Assembly (NCBI GenBank): GCA_032358165.1
Contig: JAALGY010000017.1
Span: 2,170,001 to 2,234,000 of the forward strand
Length of the DNA stretch: 64,000 nucleotides
DNA from: Diplosphaera chodatii
Taxonomy: Eukaryota > Chlorophyta > Trebouxiophyceae > Prasiolales > Stichococcaceae
Reading direction: 5' to 3'
Shown here one piece after another: positions 21,504 through 33,720 of the stretch. The notes under the pieces were generated by a model. The model was not told the origin of the DNA. It worked only from the letters and a program-made list of their open reading frames with translations, and ran no database searches. The position numbers and the translations under genes are program-made. The stretch's first letter is position 1. Every line of letters begins with the position of its first letter.

Positions 21504-24500
21504 TCAGGCGGCAGCGTCCCCAGCGGCCTCTGCCGCCCGCCGCACCCGCGCCCAAGCCGCAGCCTGGGCGTGCCGCTGCTTCGTGAGCCCCGCGGCGTCG
21601 GCCACCACAGCCGCCAGGTGGTGCTGCTCCGCTGCGGCGCCATAGTCCTCCAGGGCCTCCAGGCACGATGCGGCCTCGACCAGCAGCGCGAGGGGCCTGC
21701 AGGGGGCAAGTGCGCCTGCTAATGCAGCGTGGACGGTGGGCTCTGTGACATGCCTCGAAACCACGATGTGGTGAGCGGTTGTGACCCACCACATGTGACT
21801 GCTTTGCCCACGATGTTGGAGCAACATGACACAGAAGGCGATGCCTAAGCAGCTCACCAGTCTGCGCCGCCGCCCTTGAGGCTGTCGGCGTCGGCCTGCG
21901 TCAGCAGTGCACGCGCCAGCAGCGCGTGTGCCTCCGCCCGCAGCCGCAGCCCGCCCTGCGCGGCGACCAGCGGCAGCACACTGCGCACCTCCGCCGCTGC
22001 TCGCTGCGCATGTTCCGGCCCTGGAGCGCATACATCAGGGGAGAAGTCGACAAGATCCATGACAAGGGTGCCTTCCAAGACAGCACATGCCGGAGACAGG
22101 TTACCATGCCCTCAGAGTGCATGTCCCACATAAGCTTGCCATGAGTCAAGAAATTGTCCGGCTGTTCTACGCCACTTCAAGGCTATTGCACTTTCAAGGC
22201 AATTGCCTGGCCACATGCGCGCAGCTTGCCACGTTTGCCACCCATCCACCGAAGGCCAGACCCTTTGCAGCCCGCCTATCATAATGAGCCACGATGGGCG
22301 CATAGGGAGCGGCACTGCGCATGTGAGCTCTTGTGCGTCACTTGGGGGCGGACGTCAGGGAGGGCACCTAGCGCCAGCCAGATGCCGGCCAGGGCGACCA
22401 CGGCGCGCGCCGCCATGAGGTCCAGCGACAGCCGCCGGGCGTGGTGCAGCGCCGACAGCGCGTACGGCAGCGCGGAAGTTGGAAGCAGCGCCGCTTGGTG
22501 CGCCTCCGCCGCCAGCAGCAGCGCCTCCACGCACCCCGCCTGGCCACATGTCGGAGTCCATATTCCGTCGCTGGTCTGTTGTGTGGTGCTGTGCAACTGG
22601 AAGCGAGTTCAGCAACCCAATGCAGCTGTTCACCTGCACCATCGCGGCGTGGCACACGGCAAACATGTCGTTGGCTGCGGCTGCGGCCTCCTTGAAGCAC
22701 CGCTCCCCAATGGCCTGCCGCACCCTCACCTATGCAGATTTGCACCAACAGCACCCTGAGGATTCTGCAAACAATGTGCGGTATTCCGGTGTGGGGCAGC
22801 AGCAGCAGCATGGTGTGCGGGTCCGCTGTAGCAAGGTATGCACCGTGTCTGATGCAGCTTGCAGCTCGACGTCGGCATGCCCGGTGGTTGCCGCCACAGC
22901 GGCCAGCTGCGACGCCAGGTCTCGCGCCTAACGCAAGTCAACAGCTAGAGCTCAAACATAATGTGACTACACCACCTGCATTGCAGTGCATCACATCTGA
23001 TGATCCTCCTGCCAGGACCATGTGTGGTACAAACACGATCTCGAAGCGCAGGTCCGATGTCCAGATTGCCGTGGAATCGAAGTAATCAGGGCCTGCGCCG
23101 CTCACCTTCTCGGTATTGCCGTGGGCCAGGGCGCGGGCGTGGCCGATGCTGAGGCGCGCAGCCGCCAGTGCCGGTGCCGTGCAGCCGGGCAGCGCTGCAT
23201 CCGCGTGGGCCAGCACTGCCTCAGCCGCGCTGTGGACACCAGGAGGAGGTTGAATCTGGGGCCACAGAGCTATCACATAGCTGTGCACACACCGGGCCCA
23301 GGATGTCCCCGCACTAGCACAGGTGGCCCCATCATGCGACCCATTGGAGCATCAACATGCTTTAGGGCTCAGTGACGATAGCTCAAGCAGCAAGTTACCC
23401 TTGCAGCGTGCAGTAACAGCCACACACTTTGTGCGTGCAGCATTGGGGCCTGGGCATCAGCAGTCGAATGTGTGCTGTGACTATATTCACCTGGGGCCGC
23501 GCCGCTCATGCACCAGCGTTGCCAGCTGCGCATACGCCAGGGCGACATCTGCTTCCTGCTGCATGCTGTCTGCTTCCCCGTGCCGGAGCACTGCGGCATC
23601 TGCATCGCCACCACCAGAGGCGCCTGCAGCTGTGCCAGGTGCCAGACCACAGCAATGTGAGGATGCTGCGCATCTGCTTCGAGCCTGGCAGAGTGGTGTA
23701 TGCCTGCCTCAAGAGGTTGTTTGTGTGTTTGAATGCATTCGACACGATGTTACAGCCAAGCACCCGAGTCCTTTTGGTGTTGCTGCGCACCCTGCTGACG
23801 GGCGTCGGCAAAGCAGCTGATGCGGGCGATGATCGCGGCGATGGCCAGGTCGGGCGCCCCTGCGGCGGCCCAGGCGGCGCCCATCAGCAGCTGCGCACCG
23901 CCGGCCAGCTCCTCCACTGCTGCTGCCGACGGGGCCTCACATCCTGCAAGCACGAGCACCAGGTGAAGCCGCGGAAGAGCCTACAGAAATCAAACAGACA
24001 CAAATGTCCGCCCCAACCCAGCTTGGGACATGGCACGCTGCTGAGAGCGTGTAGCTTAGCGACCACAGCGCCTCCACAGCATTGGCATGTCCATCCCACC
24101 CCGGAGAGCGGGGCCGAACACGGCCTGGCCAGAGCTGAACAGGTCGGCGGCGCGGGCCGCGGCCGCAGCAGCTGGGTCCTGCAGGGGGGGCGCTGCAGGG
24201 CTGGGGGCGGCTGCAGCCACAGCCGTGGCGTGCTGCAGCCGCTGCACCTCGTCCAGCGCTGCCGCCACCTGCACTGGGCAGCGGCACCTCACGACTGGCC
24301 AGGACCTTGAACGCTTGTGTGCAGCGCAGGCGCTGGCACATTGCTGATCGAAACGGTGAGACACTCAGGATGAGCAGCTGGCACCAGCTGCACGCTGTCG
24401 GCCAACACGACGGTCCACGTCGGCACCTCCCTCGAATTGCCCAGCACTGCCACTGCGGGCAGGGGAGGCACACCTCGAGGGTGGGGGCGGGCGCCGCGGG

Positions 24501-26942
24501 GCCGGCCGCCTGGGGGTCGCGCCAGATGGCGGGCGGCGGCAGCGTGCCCCCCTGCAGCGCCGCCTTGGCAAGGCCCAGCCGCGCAAAGGCGGCCAGGTGC
24601 GGCAGGCCCAGCTCCTGCCCCTGCTGCAGGCACCTGCGTGCAATGTACACCATATCCTCAGCAGTGCCCACCTGCAGCCGGCCGACGCTCGTGGTTGTGT
24701 GGCGCTCGGCAGCTGTGCAGCAAGGGCGTCCACCTGCAGGCGGGCGCATACATGTGACAGACCTTGCTTCCCAGTAGCCGTGATGTCTATAATGTGGTTG
24801 CTCACACTCGCAGCAGGCGGCGCAGCTGGTGGTCGTGGCGCAGGTGGGGCGGCGGCGGCGGGGCCCCCGCCACCGCGGGGGCCCCGGGCGGGCTGTCGGC
24901 CAGCAGCCCGCACAGCGCCGCCAGCGCATGCGCCAGGCACGCTGCATCACCCGCCTGCTGCGCCACCCGCACCTGCACGCAGCGCACAGCACACATTGTT
25001 TGTGCGAAACCCACATATGAACTGTGCCTCAATCTGCATGATGAGTGCCTATGTGGCACGCTCTCTTTGCGCCCATTCAGCTGGCAAGCTGATCGGCATG
25101 ACCATGCAGCAGCATGATGATTTGCGCTCGCTGCAGGGAAGGCCCACCGTCTCGTTGAGGGCAGTGAGCGCCTGCGTGGTGTGGCCAAAGTGCACGTGCG
25201 TTGCCGCCAGGCTGAGCAGCGCGTTCTGGAAGGCGCCCGACCAGCTGCCCTCGCGCGGCTCACCACCCCTGCCCCCGCCTGCGGCATGCACACAACCTAC
25301 GTCCATCACACGCCTCAGCGGTACACCAAGCTTTGCACTTCCAGCCGACACCAATAGCCCCACAATGTAGGTGCGAAGTGCGCCCAGCAAGGTGCACCCG
25401 ATGCTTATAAGTGTCCGCCACATCACGTGCTTTCCTGCGTTGTAGTCGAAGTGCTGGTGCAGGGAGTCCAGAGCCGCCAGCAGGTCGCGCTCCCGCAGCG
25501 CCTGCGCGTGCCGCCTGAAGTGGCGCCGCCCCCGAGCTGCGGCAGCCGAAACTGCCCCCACAGGCGCATCCTGCATGCACTCTGTGGGCTGAGAGGCTGC
25601 GCTGCGTTTGAGGGAGCCGGTCATGGCCGAGGCGGACTCTGCCTGGTGCACCAGGATGTGCATTCGTGCGGTGCCAACAATGGAGGTGCAGCCAAATGTG
25701 CTGCCATGGAGGCTTTACGCAGGGTTGATCGCGTAATGCGCTTTGACGCTTGTGACGAGTACAAATGACAATGGTATGACAAAGACAGAAGCATCCCATG
25801 CAGACTCTTGACAACAAGAAGACTTGAAAGCAGAGCAGAGACACATGGCAAGACAGGGTCATTATTAACCTTGGGCTGTTTGGCAGCGTCTGGCTGATCG
25901 ACTTCCAGCGCAGGTGCGCTGTTCGCCTGTGGCCTGGGCTGCTGAGCCGACAGGCACTCCTGCAGAGCCTCTGCCGTGATGGCATCCAGCTCACCCTGGA
26001 CGGCACCAAATAGTGCGCAAACACCCTGCAGCCAGAGTATTTGATGCTATCAGCCTGAGGGACGTCCATCGTCCCGTAGCCTTGAGAGCAAGGTGAGTGT
26101 GGAGTGCAAGAGTGGTCACAATGCTCTCCCAGATACAGCTTAGCCATCAGACGATACTCGCTCGCAAAGTGGCGCCGTGTGCACCATCACCTCGAAGGGC
26201 AGCGCGTCAAATGCCAGCAGGTCCCGCCGCAGTGCAGTGCCCAGTGCTGAGTTCACTTCCGCCCCTGTGCGCAGCTCTCCGGCTGGCGGCATGCTGCTGT
26301 TGGATGTGAGCACAGCTGCGACATTGCTGAAGAAGTCGACCAACGCATCCGGAGACTGCAGCCGCTGCAGACGGGAAAGGCGGGATCATAGCAGTTGTAT
26401 CGGTGTGTGGTCCGACAGGGAATGGCATGCTCCAGCGATGACGATGATGGGGAGCACACCCCTACCTTGATGCGGCTGAGCACAGCAGCTGGTATGGCTT
26501 CCAGCCAGACACCGTCCTCCTCCTCATCAACAGAGTGCATTGCTTGGGCGTCATCTCCAGCGCATGCAGTTTTCTGCATTCACATGGTCACATGACGGTT
26601 GGCACACAGCACGCGCACCAGCATAGGTTGATAGCAGCTTAGGTATGACCCCTGAGACCAGGCATGTATGTCGGATCAAAAGAGATTCATCTCATGTGTC
26701 GCAGGCCGCATCAGGCCCGTGATCACCTGTAGCAGGGCGAGGATGTCAACCAGTGTGGCATCGCTGCCGAGCTCAGGAAGTGTGCCGCCCTGATCGGCAC
26801 CTTCTGCCTGCAGCAAGCGGAGCAGCAGCGTACCCAGACGCTCGGTCTGCTCGGTGGTGATGTCATCCTCCTCCTCATTGTCCAGGTACAACTGCACCGC
26901 TGCACAGAGCGCCACCCTGGCAGGTGTGATTGGCCGCAGCAT
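21504..26942 (-). CDS. APC5: anaphase-promoting complex subunit 5 (APC5)
   Basis: APC5 is a TPR scaffold subunit of the APC/C ubiquitin ligase that drives mitotic exit. Phase-consistent 5' exons are 26727-26942, 26466-26573, 26185-26364 and 25870-26025, with start MLRPITPARVALCAAVQLYL. The family signature follows: ALDSLHQHFDYN in the exon ending near 25430, and FQNALLSLAATHVHFGH in 25148-25278, matching the APC5 pattern of an HxxFDY block followed by LNLA-LH-FGH. Further TPR helices include VAQQAGDAACLAHALAALC (about 24815-24975), LPHLAAFARLGLAKAAL, PDLAIAAIIARISCFADA, ALSALHHARRLSLDLMAARA and the last exon with LEALEDYGAAAEQHHL, stop at 21504. The joint between the FDY and FGH exons is not resolved: no GT donor gives the required phase unless about 15 extra residues are included. 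Its 3' end faces the start of the hydrolase gene, 285 bp away. Confidence 0.88.
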
Positions 26943-27372
26943 GTTGCAGCTCTACAACACCGGTCGCTGCGCAATGTACATCAATGACGGTAGCTGATTG
27001 GCTTCTGTTGGCTATAGTGCAGTTTGACCGTCGGATGTAGATCGCCAGAACTGATCACTTTCGCTCTGCACTGATGCATGCAACAAACTCAAACCAAACT
27101 CCTGCTCAGCTGTCAGTGCCACACCAAATGCGGCTTGTGTGATGCATCTTTCTTGCTGTTTGTGTGTTTACGTGATACACAAGTTTGTGGTTATAAGCTG
27201 TTGAAAGCTGATGTAGCATGCTGGTTTGCCATTTCGAAGCAGCATCAGGTGTTCCGGTGGTACAACGGCCATTGCATATTCTCACTTCATTCTGCGTCTT
27301 GCATCGCGGCGACTACAGACTGTACACAAAGACCAACGTGCCTTAGAAATGCAACGGCCACCCTGCATGTGA
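26943..27372. promoter_or_regulatory. divergent upstream region of APC5 and the large acidic-repeat gene
   Basis: 430 bp between two oppositely directed start codons. No supported exon. No motif could be assigned. Confidence 0.45.
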
Positions 27373-30300
27373 ATGGGGAGGACCAAGAAGAGCGGTGGCA
27401 GTCCCCAGCAGCCTGTTCAGGACGGCTGGCAGGTGTTTGTGGAGGCAAACGACGCAGAATCAGGCACACTTACACACCTCGTCCTGCTGCAGCCGCCGAC
27501 GGCCAACGTCAGAGCCCTCAGAGGTGATGGCGCGTGTGCCGCCAACCATGGACGGCATTGCGTCAGATGATTGACGAATGCACGCATGCACTCTGACGGG
27601 TGGTTCTACATTCACAGATGACATCACACAGAAGTACCAGGAGCTGCTACCTGGGACCGCAGCAGTGTGCAGCCGTGTGCACATCACCATCAGCAAACAG
27701 CCGTCAGCGCAGCGCTTCCTGCTCTTCGATACGTACAATCTCAAGAGTAAGCACCCCGTGTACTACAGACGCTTTTATTGGCTGACAGGTGTCGCGCATG
27801 GTAAGCAACGTCCTGTGCTGGCTGGCAGGCGCGCTTCAGAGGGATGGCCGCCTGGTGTTTGCAGACATGGTGGCCGCCAAGCCCACGGAAAAGGTGGGAC
27901 TTTTCTCGTGCATGACACCCTGCAACTTTGCAGCTGCCATACACGGTGAAATGGTATATGGACTGGACTCAGGTGAACCTGCTGATGGACCAGATTGCCA
28001 TGCATGCTGCAGAAGCGCAAGCGGCTTGCGGATGCTGACACAGCCACGCCTGCACCCCACAAACGGCAGCGCACGAAGATGCTGCAGGCCACACCGACGC
28101 CGCACCCAACCGTTCAGGTAGATTCTGCGCTCCTGCCATGCTTCTGCGTGTGTGGCCATGCTATCTGCTACAGGTTGCTGCAGCTGCGCATCGCACATGT
28201 TGCTGCTGACGTCGCTCGGTGCTGCATATGCAGGGGAATGCGAACCTGCACTTGATTGCGCCAGGTCCGGCGTCCCGGACGCCGGACCTGGCGCACGCAC
28301 AGCAGGAGGCAGCAGATGCGTCAGCAGTCACTTCCAGCGGCACAAGCAGCACATCGTCAGGAGAGACAGGCAGCAGCAGCAGCGGCAATGACGGTCACGC
28401 AGCAACCACTGGCACAGCTGCAAAAGAGGCCAGCAGCAGGCAGCCAGTGGTGCATGACACCTCTGCAGCTCGTCCATCCGCAGCATCCACAGCTGTCCGG
28501 GAGGGAGGCAAGGCGGCTCGCCAACCAGTGCACCCGCCGCAGATGCAGCCAACCTCTGCCTCGCAGGCAGCGCAGCCAGCTGGTGCCCAGGCTGATAGAG
28601 GCGAGCAGCAGCAACGCGCTGACAATGGGCTGGCTGATGCGCTCCCAAATGGTAGCAGAACCGAGAGGAAGGGAATTGCAGCAGCACAGACGGCCTCAGG
28701 AGTGACAGGTACTGAGGAGCCACCCCACACAGCCGCAGCAGCCCTGAAGCGGAAGCGCGTGCAGCATTCAGAGGTCATCATGCCTAGCGTGGTGGGAGCA
28801 GAGGATGCATCTGGCGAGAAGCCAGGCAAGCGACAGAGGACTGCCGCCGGATCCCAGGCCCCAGCCTCCGCAGGCGGTGGCGAGCAGCGCCGCCGGCAGG
28901 CGGCTGCAGCGCAGGCAGGAGATACTAAGGAGGTAGGGCAGTCGGCAGCGGGCAAGCGACATGAACCTACAGCTGCAGCTGCCCATTCCGAGTCAAGTTC
29001 AAGCAGCGAGCAGTCGTCAGGTGACGAAGACTCACTGGGGAGTGGAGAGGCAGTGCCTGGCGGTGCTGCTCAGCCAACACGCAGCACGCCTGTGAGCAGG
29101 AGCGCTGCTGCAGCACACGCCCAGAGCAGCAAGGGGCATGGTGAGGCAGGCACCGCAGCAGCTTATGACGCAGCGGAGCAGGCAGACCTGCAGCTGCCCG
29201 CGCAGGCTGCGCAGTTGGCACATGCTGACAGCAGCGGCAGCAGCAGCGGTGAGGAGTCGGACAGCTCGTCTGGGCAGACGGCTTCTTCCACAGAAGCTGG
29301 ACACAACAGCAATGGGGCAGCGGCTGCGGGCAGCGGACCTGCGCCGCCTAAGAGCAGCAGCGAGGATAGCAGCTCAGGAAACGACAGCAGCCACGCAGCC
29401 GACAGCGGGAGCAGTGACGACAGCGGCGGCGGCGGCGGCGACCCGGATGCCGCCGATGCGCAGCCTGCCGCCGATGCTGCCGGGTCCGCAGACAAGATCA
29501 GTCCAGGCGCGAAGGCTGACAACGATGGCAGTAGCAGTGATGAGAGCGGCAGCGGCAGCAGCAGCGGCGGCGGCAGCGCTGACGAGGGGGCTGACGACCA
29601 GTCTCCAGCTGCAGAGGCACCGGCTCCTGGTGGAGCCACTGCCGCCGGTCCGGCGGCCACAGCCAGCGCCACACCAGTGCAGCCTGCGCACAGCGGCTCA
29701 GGGGAGCAGGTAGCATCATCGAGCAGCGAGGAGGATGACTCGGCTGAGGACGATGACGCATCTCAGGTGGGCCATGGTTTACCCTGCAGTAAATCTGTTA
29801 CTGCAAACTTTTGGTTGACAACACCATCACAGCAGTCAAATACCGAAAGTCAGGGGGTTTGCAACAGTGCATGTCCAACAATGGTCGGACGTATGCTGCC
29901 TACAGGGTGGAAACGCTGCTGGTAGCGCACAAGGTGGCACCGCTGCAGCTGCACCCTCACCGCCACTGCAGCAGGATCAGGAGCTGCCCCAGTTCTCAAC
30001 GCAGCCTGCCACGCAGACTCAGGCACGGTCGGCTCATGACCGCATGAATGTGCCCTGCTACCGCTGGCGCGGGCTGCCTGCTGGGCTCTGCTGTAGGTGT
30101 CACCTTGCTTTGACATCTCCTGAGCACAGGCGCTCAAGGTGTTGTGAGCAGGTGAACACTCAGTGCAGGAAACCGGTCTACAGCCTGCGGCAGCAAGCAT
30201 GGCCTCTCGCAGCAACCAGTGGCAGCACCAGCCTGACGAGGGAAGCTGATGTCCTGCTCGTTGCTGCAGGGAGGCGAGGAGCCAGGCATCCTGACACAGG

Positions 30301-32412
30301 TCCCGTCTACGCAGCCGGCACCTGACAGTCCACCACTGCAGCCCGAGTCTGCTGTTGCAGAGACGCCGCCCGGCAGCCGCCTCGGCAGGGCTTTTGCTGC
30401 AACCGACGAAGAGGTGCGGAAGGTACATGTCTGAGGATTGCCTTCGCGCCGCATAACATCTCCCTTGCCAGTGCTCATCAGCTTGCTCAGCATGGGGTAC
30501 GGGATGTTTGTCACACAGGCGTTGCCCTCGAGTGATACCAAACTTCATCATTGCACTTGCTGCAGGCGGAGCTCCCAGCATCGCAGGCAGACCTCAACGA
30601 CCCCCGGTACGCCAAGCTGCGGCACCATCCCGGCGGCCTGCGGGCCATCCTCACCGCCTCCACCCTCAAGGCCAGGGTGGGTCAGACACCCGCTCACCCT
30701 CCTTATGACAGGCGCCTCCCGAGCCCTTGCACCGGTTCCTCCCCTACTCCTTGCACATATTGGGATGCATTTGTTTTCAGAATGCCAGTCACAGTCAGCC
30801 TGTGGGTGGGTGCAGAAGCGGGCTGCAGAGAAGCGCAACCCTGGGCGGCAGGCGGGACAGCAGCAGGCGCAGCCATCGCAGCAGCCGGGGTCTCAGCAGC
30901 CCACGCAGCAGGCGTCGCAGCCCGAGGCAGGCGCTGCTGCGACTGCTGGCAGGCAGGCTGCACAGCAGCCTGCGCAACAGCGCCCGCCGGCGGCTGCCGC
31001 TGCGGCTGGGCAGCCGTCAGCAGCAGGTCTGGCGGCAGCAAATGCAGCGGTGAATGGCTTGCCAGGTTCACCGGCTGAGCGCCCCCCGCAGCCAGCTGTG
31101 GCCGGGCAACCTGGCGCAAACCCACCGCCTGGGTACGGCCCACTGCCAAATGGGCACAGCGACGGCCAGCACCCGCCCAGCAGCCGGACACAGCTGCGCG
31201 CGAAGAAGCGAACAAAGGAGCAAGTGGCTGCGGCGAAGCAGGCGCGGCGTGAAGCGGCGGCGGCAGCGGCTGCCTCTCCAGAGCAGCCCGGGCGCTCACC
31301 ACGCGAGCACGGCAGTGTTGCGACGCCGTCAGCAGCGCCTGCAGACGCCACGCAGCCTGCTTCGCGGGCGCAGCGGGAGGCGCAGGGCGCAGGCGCAGCG
31401 GAGAATGCTGCAGGGCAGTCGTCACAGCAGCAGTCACGGGATGGCGGCAGACCGGCAGCAGCTGATGCCAGTGGCGCGTCTCAGCCGGATGCTGCCCCCA
31501 CAGAGCGCGACGACGAGCAGGTTGTACAAGATATCTGTCCCCTGGGTATCCTCCGTCTGCCCAGGGGCACATGTGTCCTTCGCAGTCGAGCAGATCGGCA
31601 GCAAGACAGTCTGCGTCAAGATGTGTTGTATGCTTCAGGGTGCTCAGCCGGCGTGGGTGCCGGTGCTGCCGCGCGCCGCCCGGGGCATGGACGCCAAGGA
31701 GCTCATCAAGGTCACCAAGGCGGCGGTGCGGGATGTGCTGAACCACGAGCGCCAGCTGGCCGGCCAAAAGCCGCTCAAGACGGTGTGTCACATCTCAGGG
31801 TTATACGTTCTGTGGGGGATTCGGGCGTTTCCTTGAGCTCATCTCGGTGGGTTTTCTGCTGCATGTGCATGCTCCACCCTGCACCCTGCAGTACACTGCT
31901 CAGGTAGTCACGTTGCGCCTGCTGCCGGCAGGTCACATACCATAAGCTGCCCCGCCCGGGATGGTGGCCTCTCGAAAGGTGGGCCATGCTGACTCATGCT
32001 GACTGGAAGATGTGTGGTGTGCGTGCATGACGACTCGGATCCTGGTCCTGGTGGAGGTGCAGTGACCATTCTCCGCATGAGTGTCCACCACCAGTTCGTG
32101 CATCGCCGCCACTTAGGTGGGACCCCTATGCCCTGGACCGGCGAGCTGACGTCGAACGTGTGTACGAGCACCTGCGCTCGTTGCGTGAGAGTGCCTCGCC
32201 ATGAGGCCTGCCCTGTGGTAGTTGCGGGGATTTGTGTGATTGGTGGTCCTGCCCCCAGTTGCATGAGAGGATGCTCCACAATGCATGTAGCCTGCCTGAC
32301 GTGACAAGCCGTCGGGATCCTGCCAGTTGAGAGAAAGGGATGACATCTGATCAGGGTCGTGTTGCCGCATGTGATTTCAGCGCTCTGTCGCAACCTAGCA
32401 TGCCAGGAGTGA
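27373..32412 (+). CDS. large nuclear-type protein with acidic Ser-rich and Gln/Ala-rich regions
   Basis: Exons 27373-27523, 27618-27746, 27829-27893, 28013-28117, 28234-29766, 29906-30027 (end uncertain), 30270-30413, 30566-30676, 30816-31520, 31639-31782, 31932-31978, 32117-32184 and 32381-32412, about 1,118 aa. The folded-looking N-terminus (DGWQVFVEANDAESGTL, FLLFDTYNLK, GRLVFADMVAAKP) is followed by a nuclear-localisation-like KRKR...HKRQRTK segment. One giant 1,533-nt exon encodes low-complexity Ser/Glu/Asp/Gly/Ala sequence with SSSSEEDD clusters that look like casein kinase 2 sites. A 235-codon Gln/Ala/Pro exon follows. A conserved-looking C-terminus contains AKELIKVTKAAVRDVLNHER, PRPGWWPLERWDPY and RRADVERVYEHLRSL. 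I do not recognise the family; nuclear or nucleolar location is inferred from the basic signal and acidic repeats. The exon 6/7 phase does not match as written; a GC donor (CAG|GCACGG) would repair it. Confidence 0.7.
28257..28295. repeat. 39-nt perfect palindrome inside a coding exon
   Basis: The arms, 28258-28275 and 28277-28294, are exact reverse complements (GCGCCAGGTCCGGCGTCC) around a single C; one more pair (T/A) extends each side. It is read as part of the acidic protein (APGPASRTPDLA) just inside its largest exon. Confidence 0.95.
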
Positions 32413-32672
32413 TGCTGGAAGATCTCATGGACTTTCGACTTTACCGGGGCACACGCCACTACTGCGATTCCCGGCTACTCAGATCATCGATGCTGTAGCT
32501 CGTACTTTAAACTTCAGTCCCCAATACGGTAAATTGGCGACGGTGCAGAGGCCAGACTCGCACAGTGCAGTATACCAACAGGTGCTTTCAGCTAATAACA
32601 CTGCAGTCCCAGATGTTGACAACACAGAGGGAACGTACAACCGGTGCATGACGACTGTCAACCAACCAGTGA

Positions 32673-33720
32673 TCATGGAAGCAGACGGCCAAACCTCTGC
32701 CAGATGATGATGACGCTGACAGCTGAAAGGTCTGCACACGCAGCTATGCGCTGTGAAGCTGCACGCTGCAACTGCGGTGCACACCATGTGCAAGGTGGGT
32801 CCAGACTACGGAGTGATACTGTCACCGGAAGCCGCGCATGGAGGTCTGCACTCCCGAGCGGAGCTGCATGGTCGGCTGCTGCACGTCCCCTGAGTTCTCG
32901 TCCACGCCAAGCACCTGCAGAGCACAATGACCACACTGTTGGGACAGCGGCTCTCTCAAGTCAAGTGCTGCAAGTCAGGTGCAGTCTGCAGGTGTCGAAT
33001 GGGGCCTCAGCATGCACAAGCACGGATGCAAGCCCCTCAGACTGACAGTGGTTTGCGATTGTAAGGCGTGCCTGTCGGGGTTGCCTGCTGCCGAGGCTGC
33101 TGTCCTTGCCCATGGCTGTGAGTTTGAGTTTTGAAGCCTGCGCAGCAGATTTGAACGCTTGTCAGCCTGTTTTCGCCTTCAGTCTGTTGCGATAGAAGTG
33201 CGCAGGCTTTTGCAGTGCTGTAAGACATCAAGGACACCTGCCACCCATCCCTGTCCTCCATTGCAAGCAGTGGGATCGGACCATATCTGTCAGCGCCGAC
33301 CGAAGCTATAAACCCGCCGACTCTCCGACACCCTTCTCAAACATGCAAGCAGTGCTTAAGAGTGTTGGAGATCGAGGGAGCAGACTTGCGTACCTTGCGC
33401 ACGAGCAGAGGGGTGATGTTTCGGAGGGGCCTGCGGGCTGCCTTGTCTGAGGGCGCCAGCTTGCCGCCAGCGGGCTTGCCGCTGCGCTGCACCGGCTCTG
33501 AGCTATCAGGCGACTCTCGGCTGAAGTCTGCCGTCTCGTGCCACCTCTGCGGCGGCGGCGTGCCCGCTGGTGCCACATTCTCCTTCTCGTCAGTGGGGCT
33601 AGCCGAGCGAGAGGATGGCCGCGCTGCCGACTTTGCCGGGCTGCTGTACACCGAGAAGTACTCGGCACCGCCGCTGGGCATGGCTGCCTCCTGAGAATCT
33701 GAAAGCGACGGGCGCCCCAT
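32673..33720 (-). CDS. small KEN-box and D-box protein, possible APC/C substrate
   Basis: Exons 33394-33720, 32826-32914 and 32673-32715 join in frame (459 nt, 152 aa). The start MGRPSLSDSQ is the first Met after an acceptor-like site. Residues 46-48 are KEN within DEKENVAP, the standard KEN-box context. Residues 96-102 read RRPLRNI, fitting the destruction-box core RxxLxxI. Several Ser-Pro or Thr-Pro sites surround them (SSPAK, SASPTDEK, AGTPPP, ESPDSS, NITPLL), as in proteins controlled by cyclin-dependent kinases. The rest is low complexity and predicted disordered, with a short C-terminal segment containing VLGVDENSGD and ending GRLLP. Securins, plant APC/C inhibitors and other mitotic regulators have this plan, but no specific family was recognised. 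An alternative coding exon at about 33000-33150 was considered and dropped because the direct join reads better. Confidence 0.65.

Noticed and set aside
29163..29672. 169-codon open frame on the minus strand opposite the acidic exon
   Set aside because: It is the Ala/Leu/Ser shadow of a low-complexity GC-rich exon, with no splice signals or motif of its own.
30703..31791. 362-codon minus-strand open frame
   Set aside because: It lies opposite the Gln/Ala exon of the plus-strand gene and runs through that gene's introns. The plus model has matching phases at both ends.
33037..33261. Possible middle exon of the KEN-box gene
   Set aside because: Skipping it joins NITPLLVRK to VLGVDENS in phase and gives a complete 152-residue frame. 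Including it needs weaker splice sites.
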